DNA of 64,000 bases from Candidatus Peregrinibacteria bacterium HGW-Peregrinibacteria-1 (GCA_002839505.1 PGYE01000001.1:647995-711994), one strand, 5' to 3'. Counted from the first letter of the stretch, positions 41,273 through 50,648 are shown. Numbers and translations: made by a program. Notes: generated by a model from the sequence alone, not told the origin.

Positions 41273-43423
41273 ATGCTAGATAAAAAACAAATCAAGGAAC
41301 TCGTCAGTAAGGCCCCACACGCCCCCGGAATCTACAAAATGATAGATCAAGAAAACCTCGTAATCTACATAGGAAAGGCCAAAGACCTCAAAAAAAGACT
41401 CACCCAATATTTCAAGCCGGGCTACGAACACTCCACTCGCACAAAAAAACTCCTCGAAAAAATGAAACGCGTCGACATCACCGAAGTCGACAGCGAGCTT
41501 GAATCAATCATCCTCGAAAGCAACCTCATCAAACAATTCCGCCCCAAATACAACATCCTCCTAAAAGACGATAAAAGTTTCGTTTACATCCGCATCAGCA
41601 AAGAACAATTTCCCCGCATCCATGTCGTCAGAAATCCCAAAAAAGACAAAGCAAAATACATCGGCCCCAAAACGCAAGCTGGCACCGTAAAAGACACCTT
41701 GAAATTTCTCAAAAAAATATTTCCGTATCGCCACTGCGCCCTCGGAATCGAGCTGATCGAAGACGCAACCCCCGGTAAAAACAAAGTCATAGTAACCAAT
41801 AAAGTCATCAAATATCCCTGCTTAGACTACTACATCAAAAGATGCGTCGGCCCATGCACCGGCAACACCACCATCCAAGAATACCAAACAATCGTCGCCG
41901 GAGTCGAAAACTTCCTTCTCGGAAAACCAGGCGACATAATTGCCGTCCTAGAAAAACAAATGCTCGCCGAAGCCACCAACAAACAGTTTGAAAAAGCCGC
42001 TAAAACACGTGACAAAATCACAAAAATACGCGACATCACCGAAAAACAGAAAGTCGAAACCTTCAACGACGAAAATCAAGACATCATCAATTATTGCATC
42101 ATCCAAAACAAAGCCTACTTCAACCTCTTTCAAATCCGCAGCGGCAAACTCATCGGCCAAGACAACTTTATACTCACCGCCGAAGAAATTGAGGAAAACA
42201 CAGAAAGCCCCGAAGTCCTTGAAGCCTTTATCACTCAATACTACGAGCTTTCAGACAGCATTCCCTCAGAAATTATCATCCCGCACCCCCTTGAAAACCA
42301 GAAACAAATCATCGAGAAAATGACACTATCAGCAGATTATAAAGTCAGCATCACCGTCCCCCAAATGGGCAAGAAATCCAAACTTCTCGACATGAGCCTG
42401 AAAAATGCTCAAATATACGCCGACCGCAAAAAATTCAACTGGCAAGAAGAAAGCCAACTAACCGAAAAAGCCGCCGACAGCCTCCAAAAAATACTAAACA
42501 TCAAAACCAAACTAAAACGCATCGAATGCTATGACATCTCACACCTCAGCGGCACCGACACCGTCGCCTCCATGGTCGTCTTCATAAATGGCGTCCCCGC
42601 CAAAGAACATTACCGCCAGTTCAAGCTACGCACAGTCAAAAACAAGCCTGACGACTTCAAATCCATGGAAGAAGTGTTATACCGGCGCCTCCTAAAGATC
42701 GCCTCAACCCAACACCTGAAAAACCTAAAACTCGGAAAAGCCCTGAAAAGAGATACCCCCACCTTAATCGAAAACGGCTTCAAAATAGACCAAGACGGCT
42801 ACACCCAACTCACATACAAAGACACCACCGCCGAAAATAAAATTGTTGCCATTATCGAATTCAAAAACATCTCCGAAAAAAACTCGCAAATCACAAAGCT
42901 CTGGAGCACGCCCGAAAACGCCCTTCAACTCCAAGCAGACCTCATCAGAAACGCCACCAAAAAGAGCAAAAGCAACCGCTTCTACATCCAGTTCACCCCA
43001 AAAGAAAAAGAACACCTCCTCAAGATCGGCTTCGAAGAGATCAAAAAATTCTCACCACATATCTCTGACAAACTCGAAGACTCCGACAACACCGACCCAA
43101 CAAATTATTTAGTTTACGACAAGGTCAAGCACAGGGAAGACGCCTCATTTTCTCAAAACCCCGACCTCATCGTCATTGACGGCGGTAAAGGACAACTCAA
43201 ATCAGCCACAACAGTCCTCAACCAACTCAAACTTCACGACATACCTCACATATCTCTGGCCAAAAGACTCGAAGAAATCTTCATACCAAATGAATCCGCC
43301 TCGATCATCCTCCCAAAATCCGAAGAAGCCCTACAACTACTTCAAAGAGCCCGCGATGAAGCGCACCGATTTGCCATTACCTTCAACCGCAAACTTCGCA
43401 GCAAAAGAATAACCGAAGGATAA
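41273..43423 (+). CDS. uvrC: UvrABC system protein C, with GNAT-like insert and no C-terminal HhH
   Basis: Excision-repair nuclease subunit that makes both incisions. 716 residues against ~590-620 usual. The N-terminal GIY-YIG domain is intact (HAPGIYKMID, then VIYIGKAKDLKKRL), followed by a Cys-containing region and a UVR motif (KQFEKAAKTRDKITKI). The RNase-H-like C-terminal nuclease has its three acidic/His elements: ECYDISHLSG, VIDGGKGQL and RDEAHRFAITF. Between VLYRRLLKIA (~residue 477) and NPDLIVIDGG (~628) lies about 150 residues in place of ~25, resembling a GNAT core (IVAIIEFKNISEKNSQITKL...LLKIGFEEIKK). The protein stops right after HRFAITFNRKLRSKR, so the usual (HhH)2 DNA-binding domain is absent. 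Confidence 0.9.
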   Translation: MLDKKQIKELVSKAPHAPGIYKMIDQENLVIYIGKAKDLKKRLTQYFKPGYEHSTRTKKLLEKMKRVDITEVDSELESIILESNLIKQFRPKYNILLKDDKSFVYIRISKEQFPRIHVVRNPKKDKAKYIGPKTQAGTVKDTLKFLKKIFPYRHCALGIELIEDATPGKNKVIVTNKVIKYPCLDYYIKRCVGPCTGNTTIQEYQTIVAGVENFLLGKPGDIIAVLEKQMLAEATNKQFEKAAKTRDKITKIRDITEKQKVETFNDENQDIINYCIIQNKAYFNLFQIRSGKLIGQDNFILTAEEIEENTESPEVLEAFITQYYELSDSIPSEIIIPHPLENQKQIIEKMTLSADYKVSITVPQMGKKSKLLDMSLKNAQIYADRKKFNWQEESQLTEKAADSLQKILNIKTKLKRIECYDISHLSGTDTVASMVVFINGVPAKEHYRQFKLRTVKNKPDDFKSMEEVLYRRLLKIASTQHLKNLKLGKALKRDTPTLIENGFKIDQDGYTQLTYKDTTAENKIVAIIEFKNISEKNSQITKLWSTPENALQLQADLIRNATKKSKSNRFYIQFTPKEKEHLLKIGFEEIKKFSPHISDKLEDSDNTDPTNYLVYDKVKHREDASFSQNPDLIVIDGGKGQLKSATTVLNQLKLHDIPHISLAKRLEEIFIPNESASIILPKSEEALQLLQRARDEAHRFAITFNRKLRSKRITEG

Positions 43424-43430
43424 TTCCAGG

Positions 43431-44081
43431 CTAAACCTTCTTCTCTGCCCTAATCCCTCTGATAAAAACCCATATTCTACTTTTGAAAACCCACAACACA
43501 ACTACTGAAACCAACAACAACACCGCCCATATCCAATTGCTCTCAATCCACTCTCCTATAACATCTCCATACTTCCCCAAATACCATCCCTGAACCGCCA
43601 AAACCGTCACCCATAAACCGGCACCCAAAGCCGTAAAAAACACAAAACTACCAACCTTCATTTTAGCCAGCCCCGCCGGCAAAGATATCAACTGCCTAAC
43701 CCCGGGAATAAGCCGCCCCACAAAAGTAGTCATTTCACCATTCTTGCGAAAATAAGCTTCGGCCTTCTCCAATTTTTCACGATCCAAAAACATAAACCTC
43801 GCCATCCTACTATCTACAAATCGATAAAGCACCTTTCGCCCGACATAAAGAGAAAAATAATAGTTTACCAACGCCCCGACCACACTTCCCAATGTTCCAA
43901 GAAATATTACAACAAAAATATTCATCTCACCCCTGTAAGCTAGCACTCCCGCCGGAACAATCACCACCTCGGAAGGGAAAGGAACAAATGCACAACTCTC
44001 AATCACCATCAAAAAGAAAACCCCAAAATATCCCCAGGTCGCAGTAAGATCCAGAATAAAATTTACAAGCGATTCAAACAT
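43431..44081 (-). CDS. DedA family membrane protein
   Basis: 216 residues with about five membrane helices. The DedA/SNARE-associated pattern is clear: TWGYFGVFFLMVIESCAFVPFPSEVVIVPAG (the family's E and FxPFPSE motif), LGTLGSVVGALVNYYFSLYVGRK, and FVGRLIPGVRQLISLPAGLAKMK. Family members are thought to act as phospholipid scramblases or flippases, for example for undecaprenyl phosphate recycling. ATG 44081 (MFESLVNF) is chosen; the track start at 44096 adds a five-residue extension right at the tRNA-Leu end. The stop is seven bases from the convergent uvrC stop. Confidence 0.88.
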   Translation of the reverse strand: MFESLVNFILDLTATWGYFGVFFLMVIESCAFVPFPSEVVIVPAGVLAYRGEMNIFVVIFLGTLGSVVGALVNYYFSLYVGRKVLYRFVDSRMARFMFLDREKLEKAEAYFRKNGEMTTFVGRLIPGVRQLISLPAGLAKMKVGSFVFFTALGAGLWVTVLAVQGWYLGKYGDVIGEWIESNWIWAVLLLVSVVVLWVFKSRIWVFIRGIRAEKKV

Positions 44082-44098
44082 AAAAAAATAATACAACT

Positions 44099-44186
44099 TG
44101 GTGCCCAGGGAGGGAATCGAACCCTCACTCTATTGCTAGAACGAGATTTTGAGTCTCGCGTGTCTACCAATTCCACCACCTGGGCA
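44099..44186 (-). tRNA. tRNA-Leu (CAA)
   Basis: 88 nt with an encoded CCA, read on the minus strand. Acceptor TGCCCAGG/CCTGGGCA and the anticodon stem GAGAC/ATCTCG around CTCAAAA give anticodon CAA. The long variable arm and the GGTTCGATTCC T-loop are the class II layout of leucine tRNA. Its 3' end is 17 nt from the dedA start at 44081. Confidence 0.9.
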
Positions 44187-44313
44187 TAAACGCTTCGCCA
44201 ATCTACCAAACTTAAAGCTCCAAATCCATAGAAATTTATTAAAACAATCACTAAATCTCTAGAAAAAAAATCAAAACCAGTCTACCCTGAGTTCAAACTT
44301 AAAAAATAATCAC

Positions 44314-45600
44314 ATGTTCTCAGACGAAGTACAGATCAAAGTAATTGCCGGCAAGGGTGGAAACGGATGCGCCAGTTTTCGTCGAGAAAAATTTGTGCCC
44401 AAAGGAGGGCCCGATGGGGGAGATGGCGGAAGGGGCGGAAGCGTTATCATCAAGGTCAATCCCCATATTAACACCCTCAGCTACTACACTAACAAAAAAG
44501 CCTACAATGCCGAAAATGGCACCCCCGGAAAGGGAAAAAAAATGCATGGACGCAATGGTGAACACCTCATCTTAGAAGTACCACCGGGAACCATGGTCTT
44601 CAATAAACAAAAAACTGAAATGTACGCCGACCTCAATCATGACGGCGATCAAGTAATAATCACCAAAGGCGGACTCGGAGGAAAAGGAAATGTCCACTTT
44701 GTCAGCTCCACCCATCAAGCTCCAAAGTTTGCCGAAAAAGGAGAACCGGGAGAAGAAAGAGACATCATCCTCGAACTTAAACTGGTTGCCGATGTTGGAA
44801 TTATTGGACTGCCCTCAGCCGGAAAATCCACACTAATATCAGTAATCAGTAATGCAAAACCCAAAATAGCCGCCTATCATTTCACCACAATCGTACCGAA
44901 TCTCGGAGTTGTTGACATGAAAAAATTTGGTGGCAGTAGCGAAGAATCATTTGTTGTCGCCGACATTCCAGGATTAATCGAAGGCGCCAGCGAAGGAAAA
45001 GGACTTGGACACCAATTCCTCAAACACATCTCACGAAACAACATTCTCGTACATCTCCTTGACGGCACATCTTCCGATATCAAAAAAGACCACCAAACAG
45101 TGAGGAAAGAACTCAAAAAATACGACGCCGACCTTTACAAAAAACCAGAAATCATCGCAATCAACAAATCCGACCTCCTAACTCCGGAGGAAATCACTGA
45201 AAAATCAAAACTCTTCAGCCCCAAAGCTCTTGTTGTATCAGCCGCCACAACCGACGGAATAAAACAACTCGTTTACAAAATACTTGAAAAACTACAGGTT
45301 GAACGCAGCAAGCCAAAACCTCAACCGATTATCAAAACTCCGGTACTAAGGCCACACCTTGAAAAAGGAAAATACCAGCTTAGCGAAATTCTCAAAGAAG
45401 GCGACCACAATGTCTTCATGATCACCGGACACCGCATTGAGCAAATAATGGTCATGACAGATCTCGGTAACCCCGAAGGACTCGAAAGAATGTATCACTA
45501 CATATCAAGACTTGGAATCCAAGATGCCATTGAAAAAAAAGGCGCCAACTACGGCGACATCATTCGTATTAAAGGATTTAACATTCCCTATCGCAAATGA
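44314..45600 (+). CDS. obgE: GTPase ObgE
   Basis: 428 residues with the three Obg parts: the glycine-rich N-terminal fold (GGNGCASFRREKFVPKGGP, then GGDGGRGGSV), the G domain (GLPSAGKST at ~residue 165, IPGLIEGAS, NKSDLL) and a C-terminal OCT domain (~350-425, RIEQIMVMTDLGNPE...GDIIRIKGFN). Obg supports ribosome maturation and stress response. Its TGA stop overlaps the pth ATG (ATGA), so translation is probably coupled. The start follows an AT-rich leader without a Shine-Dalgarno. Confidence 0.96.
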   Translation: MFSDEVQIKVIAGKGGNGCASFRREKFVPKGGPDGGDGGRGGSVIIKVNPHINTLSYYTNKKAYNAENGTPGKGKKMHGRNGEHLILEVPPGTMVFNKQKTEMYADLNHDGDQVIITKGGLGGKGNVHFVSSTHQAPKFAEKGEPGEERDIILELKLVADVGIIGLPSAGKSTLISVISNAKPKIAAYHFTTIVPNLGVVDMKKFGGSSEESFVVADIPGLIEGASEGKGLGHQFLKHISRNNILVHLLDGTSSDIKKDHQTVRKELKKYDADLYKKPEIIAINKSDLLTPEEITEKSKLFSPKALVVSAATTDGIKQLVYKILEKLQVERSKPKPQPIIKTPVLRPHLEKGKYQLSEILKEGDHNVFMITGHRIEQIMVMTDLGNPEGLERMYHYISRLGIQDAIEKKGANYGDIIRIKGFNIPYRK

Positions 45601-46148
45601 AAATATTAATTGGATTAGGCAACCCTGGGCCCGAATACCAACTTACGCGTCACAATGTTGGCTTTATGTTCCTAGATTTCATGCTCGAGAAACTGCAAAT
45701 CACACCCGAATGGAAATTTGAAAAAAAATTTAAAGCTTGGATTCAAAACATAACACTAGGGGACACACCCCTACTTCTCGTAAAACCCAAGACCTACATG
45801 AACTTATCCGGACACGCCGCAAACAGCGTTGTCGCATTTTATAAAACCGAGCCAGCCGACACCATCATTGTATTTGACGACATCGACCTCCCACTAGGGA
45901 CCATTAGAATTAAGAACTCCGGCACCGCCGGCACCCACAATGGCATGAAATCAATCATTCAGGAATTAGGAAGCACCGCTTTCCCTAGATTAAAAATAGG
46001 CATTGAAAGCCGAGGAATCCACGCCCCTGAAAAACAAGACCTATCCTCATTCGTACTCCACAATTTCACCCCCCCAGAACTACAAGAACTGGAAGCGATA
46101 TTCAACGAAGCATTCACAAAACTTCAAGAACACATTACTTTAGCTTGA
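45597..46148 (+). CDS. pth: Peptidyl-tRNA hydrolase
   Basis: 183 residues, close to the family length of ~190. It frees tRNA from peptidyl-tRNA dropped by ribosomes. Catalytic signatures: GLGNPGPEYQLTRHNVGF (active-site His and Asn nearby), PKTYMNLSG and VFDDIDLPLGTIRIKNSGTAGTHNGMKSI. It begins inside the last codon of obgE and is followed by rplU, giving a translation-related operon. Confidence 0.95.
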   Translation: MKILIGLGNPGPEYQLTRHNVGFMFLDFMLEKLQITPEWKFEKKFKAWIQNITLGDTPLLLVKPKTYMNLSGHAANSVVAFYKTEPADTIIVFDDIDLPLGTIRIKNSGTAGTHNGMKSIIQELGSTAFPRLKIGIESRGIHAPEKQDLSSFVLHNFTPPELQELEAIFNEAFTKLQEHITLA

Positions 46149-46199
46149 CTAGCAATTCACCTTTCCATAAAATCACCAAGCCTATAACAACAACTAAAC

Positions 46200-46514
46200 A
46201 TGTTCGCAATCGTACAAACTGGAGGAAAACAGTATAAAGTACAGCCCGGAGATCACATCGAGATTGAAAGACTTGAAGCATCCGAAGGTGACACCGTAAT
46301 CCTTGATAAAGTCCTGCTCGTCGGTGAAAAAACCGAAACCCACGTAGGTACACCTCTCTTAGATTATAAAGTGGAAGCCAAAGTTGTCGACAATTTCCGT
46401 GGTGAAAAAATCAGAGTTTTCAAAATGAAAGCCAAAAAGCGTTACCAGAAAACACAAGGACACCGTCAAGAGATCACCAAGCTAGAAATCACAGGAATCA
46501 AAGCAGTCAAATAA
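46200..46514 (+). CDS. rplU: 50S ribosomal protein L21
   Basis: 104 residues. The typical start MFAIVQTGGKQYKVQPGD and the C-terminal RYQKTQGHRQEITKLEITGI identify L21, a 23S-binding protein of the large subunit. rplU is usually followed by rpmA (L27) and obgE. Here the order is obgE-pth-rplU and rpmA is absent from the window. A strong bidirectional terminator follows. Confidence 0.96.
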   Translation: MFAIVQTGGKQYKVQPGDHIEIERLEASEGDTVILDKVLLVGEKTETHVGTPLLDYKVEAKVVDNFRGEKIRVFKMKAKKRYQKTQGHRQEITKLEITGIKAVK

Positions 46515-46541
46515 GGCGTCCTACAAAAAACACTCCACATA

Positions 46542-46572
46542 AAAAACCATCACGCAAAATGATGGTTTTTTC
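46542..46572. terminator. Bidirectional terminator between rplU and the pseudouridine synthase gene
   Basis: AAAAAACCATCA pairs with TGATGGTTTTTT (12 bp) around a CGCAAAA loop. T-runs exist on both strands, so it can end both converging transcripts. Confidence 0.9.
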
Positions 46573-46597
46573 AAAAACAATTACGCCTCATCTACCA

Positions 46598-47560
46598 TCA
46601 CGCCTCGTTTACCTTTGATATAATCCCACTAAGGTCATCAGGAAGTGCGCTTTCAAAAAGCTGCTTCTTACCATCACAATCCGTAAAGGCCAACCTAAAA
46701 GCATGCAGAAATTGCCTCTCAAGTCCTAGCTCCTTTTTCACCTTTCTCACAAACCCAGCACTCCCATACACCCTATCACCAACAACAGCGTGACCAATTG
46801 CCGCCAGATGGACTCTTATTTGATGCGTCCGACCAGTTTCAATTTTAACCTCAAGCATAGTTAGTGAATTTTGTGCCCAGCTGTAAGACTCCAGAATTCG
46901 ATATTTAGTTAAAGCATTTTTCCCATCCTCCTCGTTCACAACCGCCATCTTTTTCCTATCAGCACCACTTCTCCCGATCGGCGAATCAACCCATCCCTCC
47001 TTATAATTTGGCACCCCCTGCACCAGCGCCAAATAAAATTTATCAATTTTCCTCTTTTTAAAAACATCCACAAAAAACTTATACCCCTTCATTGTCTTAG
47101 CTATAATCAAAAGCCCTGAAGTGTCTTTGTCCAAGCGATGCACGATACCGGGCCTCAGCTGATTAAAAGCCTTAAGATCATCACCAATTTCATCCCAAAA
47201 CAAATTCACCAGCGAATCCTCACCACCCCTTTCACTTGGATGCACAAGAATACCACTTGGCTTATCCACAACCATATAATCTTCGGCCTCATAAATTTTC
47301 CTCACCCCGCTGACGGTACTTTCCTCCATCCGACGACCACCCTCGTCACCTTCATCCTCCTTAGCAAAAAGAATCTCCGGCACCACCACCATATCCCCAG
47401 ACCTTAAAATATAATTACTCTTCACCACCACTCCATTCACAAAAACCTCGGACTTCTTAATAACGCCCTGAATTTTATTCCGCGACACACCATCAAGCCG
47501 CTCCGTCAAAAACGAATCGATCCTCACCCCACTATCCAAATCACTGATAATAAAGTCCAT
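46598..47560 (-). CDS. RluA-family 23S rRNA pseudouridine synthase
   Basis: 320 residues. An N-terminal S4 domain (VRIDSFLTERLDGVSRNKIQ and VFVNGVVVKSNYILRSGD) precedes the catalytic domain. The active-site motif GIVHRLDKDTSGLLIIAKT holds the catalytic Asp. GRTHQIRVHLAAIGHAVVGD matches the RluA/RluC/RluD subgroup, with S4 favouring RluD or RluC. The exact target uridine is not decidable here. The gene ends 26 bases from the terminator at 46572. Confidence 0.9.
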   Translation of the reverse strand: MDFIISDLDSGVRIDSFLTERLDGVSRNKIQGVIKKSEVFVNGVVVKSNYILRSGDMVVVPEILFAKEDEGDEGGRRMEESTVSGVRKIYEAEDYMVVDKPSGILVHPSERGGEDSLVNLFWDEIGDDLKAFNQLRPGIVHRLDKDTSGLLIIAKTMKGYKFFVDVFKKRKIDKFYLALVQGVPNYKEGWVDSPIGRSGADRKKMAVVNEEDGKNALTKYRILESYSWAQNSLTMLEVKIETGRTHQIRVHLAAIGHAVVGDRVYGSAGFVRKVKKELGLERQFLHAFRLAFTDCDGKKQLFESALPDDLSGIISKVNEA

Positions 47561-47689
47561 TTGTTTCCAATATTAGTAATAATAATTCATCCCTCTCCCT
47601 TTAAAGCTACGCAAAACCGACAAAAAAGTAAAATATAATGGAGAAGTTTTTTCATTAATGTTAATTTAATGACAACCTAACCCCAGCCT

Positions 47690-48655
47690 ATGATCAACCA
47701 TGACATTATCAAAAGCCAACTTTCACACACGCTTCAGAGTACCGATTTTCCGGGCCTAGGAAAGGAATACAAAGGCAAAGTACGGGACAATTACAGCAAA
47801 GATGGACGACGAATAATCATCGTTACCGACAAACTCTCCGCATTTGACAAAAATATCACTACTATTCCTTTCAAAGGACAAGTTTTAAACCAACTTGCTA
47901 AATTTTGGTTTGAAAACACCTCTGACATCATCGGCAACCATGTCATAGAATATCCCGACCCCAATGTCGTTGTTGCCAAGGAATGCACTCCGCTACCCGT
48001 AGAGATGATAGTCCGCGGTTATATCACCGGAGTGACCAGCACTAGCGCCTGGACCCACTACCAAAAAGGAGTCCGCAACTTCTGCGGCAACATCCTTCCC
48101 GAAGGCCTCAAAAGAGATCAAAAATTTGAAAAACCAATAGTCACCCCCTCCACCAAAGCGGCACATGGCGACCATGATGAATCCGTTTCCGGTCAAGAAT
48201 TAATAGAACGACAGCTGCTAACAGCCGATGAATTCAACCATCTATCAAACATATCACTAGCACTTTACCAACGCGGCGTCGAAATAACCGCGAAACAAGG
48301 AATAATTCTCGTTGACACAAAATATGAATTTGGGAAAACAAGCAGTGGCGAAATAGTCCTAATAGATGAAATCCACACACCGGACTCCTCACGCTTCTGG
48401 TTTGCCGATGAATACGCCGAGAGATTTCACAAGGAAGAACCCCAGAAAAAAATAGACAAAGAATATTTACGAGAATGGCTAGCCCAAAACAATTTTACCG
48501 GAGAAGGGGAAGTGCCGGAAATACCTGATGATATCAAAATTGAAACAGCAAGAAGATACATCGAAGCCTACGAATTAATCACCGGGCAAAATTTCAACGC
48601 CGAAAGCGGCAACATCCTTGAACGCATCACTAAAAACCTTAATAAATATCTGTAA
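47690..48655 (+). CDS. purC: SAICAR synthase
   Basis: 321 residues. PurC joins CAIR and aspartate using ATP in purine synthesis. The N-terminal motif KGKVRDNY (normally GKVRDxY), the TDKLSAFD start of the binding loop, EMIVRGYITG, TPSTKAAHGDHDE and VLIDEIHTPDSSRFWF are all present. The longer form resembles yeast Ade1 and bacterial long PurC. purE follows after two bases. A perfect TATAAT lies at 47634, with no clear -35. A 17-nt box here is identical to one upstream of uvrC (see findings). Confidence 0.94.
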   Translation: MINHDIIKSQLSHTLQSTDFPGLGKEYKGKVRDNYSKDGRRIIIVTDKLSAFDKNITTIPFKGQVLNQLAKFWFENTSDIIGNHVIEYPDPNVVVAKECTPLPVEMIVRGYITGVTSTSAWTHYQKGVRNFCGNILPEGLKRDQKFEKPIVTPSTKAAHGDHDESVSGQELIERQLLTADEFNHLSNISLALYQRGVEITAKQGIILVDTKYEFGKTSSGEIVLIDEIHTPDSSRFWFADEYAERFHKEEPQKKIDKEYLREWLAQNNFTGEGEVPEIPDDIKIETARRYIEAYELITGQNFNAESGNILERITKNLNKYL

Positions 48656-48657
48656 AC

Positions 48658-49110
48658 ATGAAAATACAATTTCTTCTCGGCTCAAAAACAGACCTCGATT
48701 TTACAAAAAAAATCACCCAACACCTTGATGAGTGGGGGATTGATTATCAAATCAAAGTGGCCTCCGCACATAAAGTTCCCGAATTGGTCTACAACATAGT
48801 CACACAAAACAATAAAGACATTGAAAACCTCGTCTACATAACACTAGCTGGAAGATCCAACGGCCTATCTGGCGTAGTCGCCGCCAATAGCATTCATCCA
48901 GTCATAGCCTGCCCACCCCACAGCGACAAATCTGACTTCATGGTGAACATCAACAGCACCCTGCAAATGCCAAGCGACACCCCTGTATTAACAGTGATTG
49001 ACCCTCAAAATGCTGCAATGGCAGCAATCCGAATCCTCGCACTTCGCGACCAAGACCTGCAACACAAAGTCACTGCTCATATTCAAAAAATAAAACAATC
49101 ATTTAATTGA
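48658..49110 (+). CDS. purE: PurE, class II (AIR carboxylase-type)
   Basis: 150 residues. The reading frame shows GSKTDLDFTKKI, SAHKVPEL and YITLAGRSNGLSGVVAANSIHPVIACPP. These match the class II PurE of animals (SAHKGPDE, AGRSNGLGPV, YPVISCPP) better than the class I motifs (SAHRTP, GGAAHLPGM). Class II enzymes carboxylate AIR directly with CO2, so PurK would not be needed, and purK is not seen in the window. The order purC-purE mirrors the fused vertebrate PAICS. Two bases separate it from purC, and purB follows after seven. Confidence 0.9.
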   Translation: MKIQFLLGSKTDLDFTKKITQHLDEWGIDYQIKVASAHKVPELVYNIVTQNNKDIENLVYITLAGRSNGLSGVVAANSIHPVIACPPHSDKSDFMVNINSTLQMPSDTPVLTVIDPQNAAMAAIRILALRDQDLQHKVTAHIQKIKQSFN

Positions 49111-49117
49111 TACCTTA

Positions 49118-50542
49118 ATGCTATTCAACATATCGCCACTTGATGGGCGCTACAAAGAACGCCTCAACTCTTTATCCAACTATTTTTCAGAAGCCGCACT
49201 AATGAAATACCGAGTGCTGATCGAGATAGAATGGCTAATCTACTTATTCAACGACCTCCAACTCAAAGGTACAAAAAAGTTCATCCCTCAAGACCTCCGA
49301 CTATTAAGACAAATATACGAAAAGTTCGACGAGAAATCAGCCACCGAAGTGAAAACAATTGAAGGTGAAACCAATCACGACGTTAAAGCCATCGAATATT
49401 TCATAAAAGAGAAAATCAAAGGAACCGAAATCGAAGAATATGACGAGTTTGTACATTTTGGTTGCACCTCCGAAGACATCAACAATCTTGCCTATGCTCT
49501 CATGGTCAAGGATTTTACCTCCATGGAGTACCTCCCCACACTAAAAACCATACTACAAGAACTCTTCGATCTGGCACAAAGCAACAAAGATGTTCCCATG
49601 ATATCTCGTACCCACGGACAACCAGCCTCCCCGACGACACTTGGCAAAGAAGTAATCAATTTTGTCTCCCGTATTGAAAACCAGCTGAAAAATTTCGAAA
49701 TGAAAAATGTTTTTATGGGCAAAATGAATGGAGCAGTAGGCAATTTCAACGCCCACCTCATAGCCTACCCCGAGATAGACTGGTCCAAGGCCACCAACAT
49801 ATTTGTCCAAGCAATGGGCCTAAAAGCCAATAGTTACACAACACAAATTGAACCACACGACTCCCAAGCCGAGCTCTACCACCTCTTCATCAGAATCAAC
49901 AACATCCTTCTCGACCTATCGCGAGATTTTTGGACATACATCAGCCTCGGATACTTCAATCAAAAAACCAATAAAGGAGAAATCGGATCCTCCACCATGC
50001 CCCACAAAATAAACCCAATCGATTTCGAAAACGCCGAAGGAAATATTGGAATTTCCAATGCACTTTTTCAGCATTTAGCAAACAAACTCCCCATATCACG
50101 ACTTCAGCGAGACCTGTCCGACTCTACTGCCCAACGAAATATTGGCAGCGCCTGTGCTCACACCATTCTCTCATTTAAGTCAATACTCAAAGGGATTAAC
50201 AAGCTCGAAGTCAACCACGACAAAATCAGCCAAGACCTCCAAGACCACTGGGAATTATTAGCCGAACCGATCCAGACCGTCATGAGAAAAAACCACATTC
50301 CTAAAGCCTACGAAAAGCTAAAGGACCTGACCAGAGGAGAAAAGATTGACCAAGAAGCCGTACAAACATTCATTGAAACCCTCTCCATACCTAACGAAGA
50401 CAAAGAGCAACTACTTAGCCTCACCCCCGAAAAGTACATCGGCATGGCCTCAAAACTAGTCTCTGACTATAAACTGAAATACTCATCCGGCGAGCAAGGC
50501 TGCGGACCAAAAGGCTGTGGCACCTGCAACGGATGCGGATAG
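49118..50542 (+). CDS. purB: Adenylosuccinate lyase with Cys-rich C-terminal tail
   Basis: 474 residues. Cleaves SAICAR and adenylosuccinate. The E. coli-type start MLFNISPLDGRYKERL, EGETNHDVKAIEYF, VHFGCTSEDINNLAY and the fumarase-superfamily signature GSSTMPHKINPIDFENAEGN are all present. It ends in GCGPKGCGTCNGCG, a 4-Cys motif (C-x4-C-x2-C-x2-C) that I do not associate with PurB, after a full-length enzyme core. The tail could bind metal or an iron-sulfur cluster. The stop is TAG. It forms the last gene of a purC-purE-purB cluster. Confidence 0.94.
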   Translation: MLFNISPLDGRYKERLNSLSNYFSEAALMKYRVLIEIEWLIYLFNDLQLKGTKKFIPQDLRLLRQIYEKFDEKSATEVKTIEGETNHDVKAIEYFIKEKIKGTEIEEYDEFVHFGCTSEDINNLAYALMVKDFTSMEYLPTLKTILQELFDLAQSNKDVPMISRTHGQPASPTTLGKEVINFVSRIENQLKNFEMKNVFMGKMNGAVGNFNAHLIAYPEIDWSKATNIFVQAMGLKANSYTTQIEPHDSQAELYHLFIRINNILLDLSRDFWTYISLGYFNQKTNKGEIGSSTMPHKINPIDFENAEGNIGISNALFQHLANKLPISRLQRDLSDSTAQRNIGSACAHTILSFKSILKGINKLEVNHDKISQDLQDHWELLAEPIQTVMRKNHIPKAYEKLKDLTRGEKIDQEAVQTFIETLSIPNEDKEQLLSLTPEKYIGMASKLVSDYKLKYSSGEQGCGPKGCGTCNGCG

Positions 50543-50648
50543 GACTTCCCCAAAAAGCAAAACACCCTAGATATAAAGTGTTTTCAATTAGAGCTATAAA
50601 TAGTAATATTCCAATCACAGAATTTAAGACAGTAAGAAAATCAAAAAA

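Noticed and set aside
45598-45600. Alternative genetic code with UGA as Gly (Gracilibacteria type)
   Set aside because: TGA ends obgE, pth, purE and rplI exactly where family lengths end, and two of these stops overlap the next start as ATGA. Standard code 11 fits.
50543-50648. T-box upstream of ileS
   Set aside because: No specifier loop, antiterminator or T-box consensus was found in the 106-nt gap. Only a weak hairpin (AAAACAC/GTGTTTT) is present.
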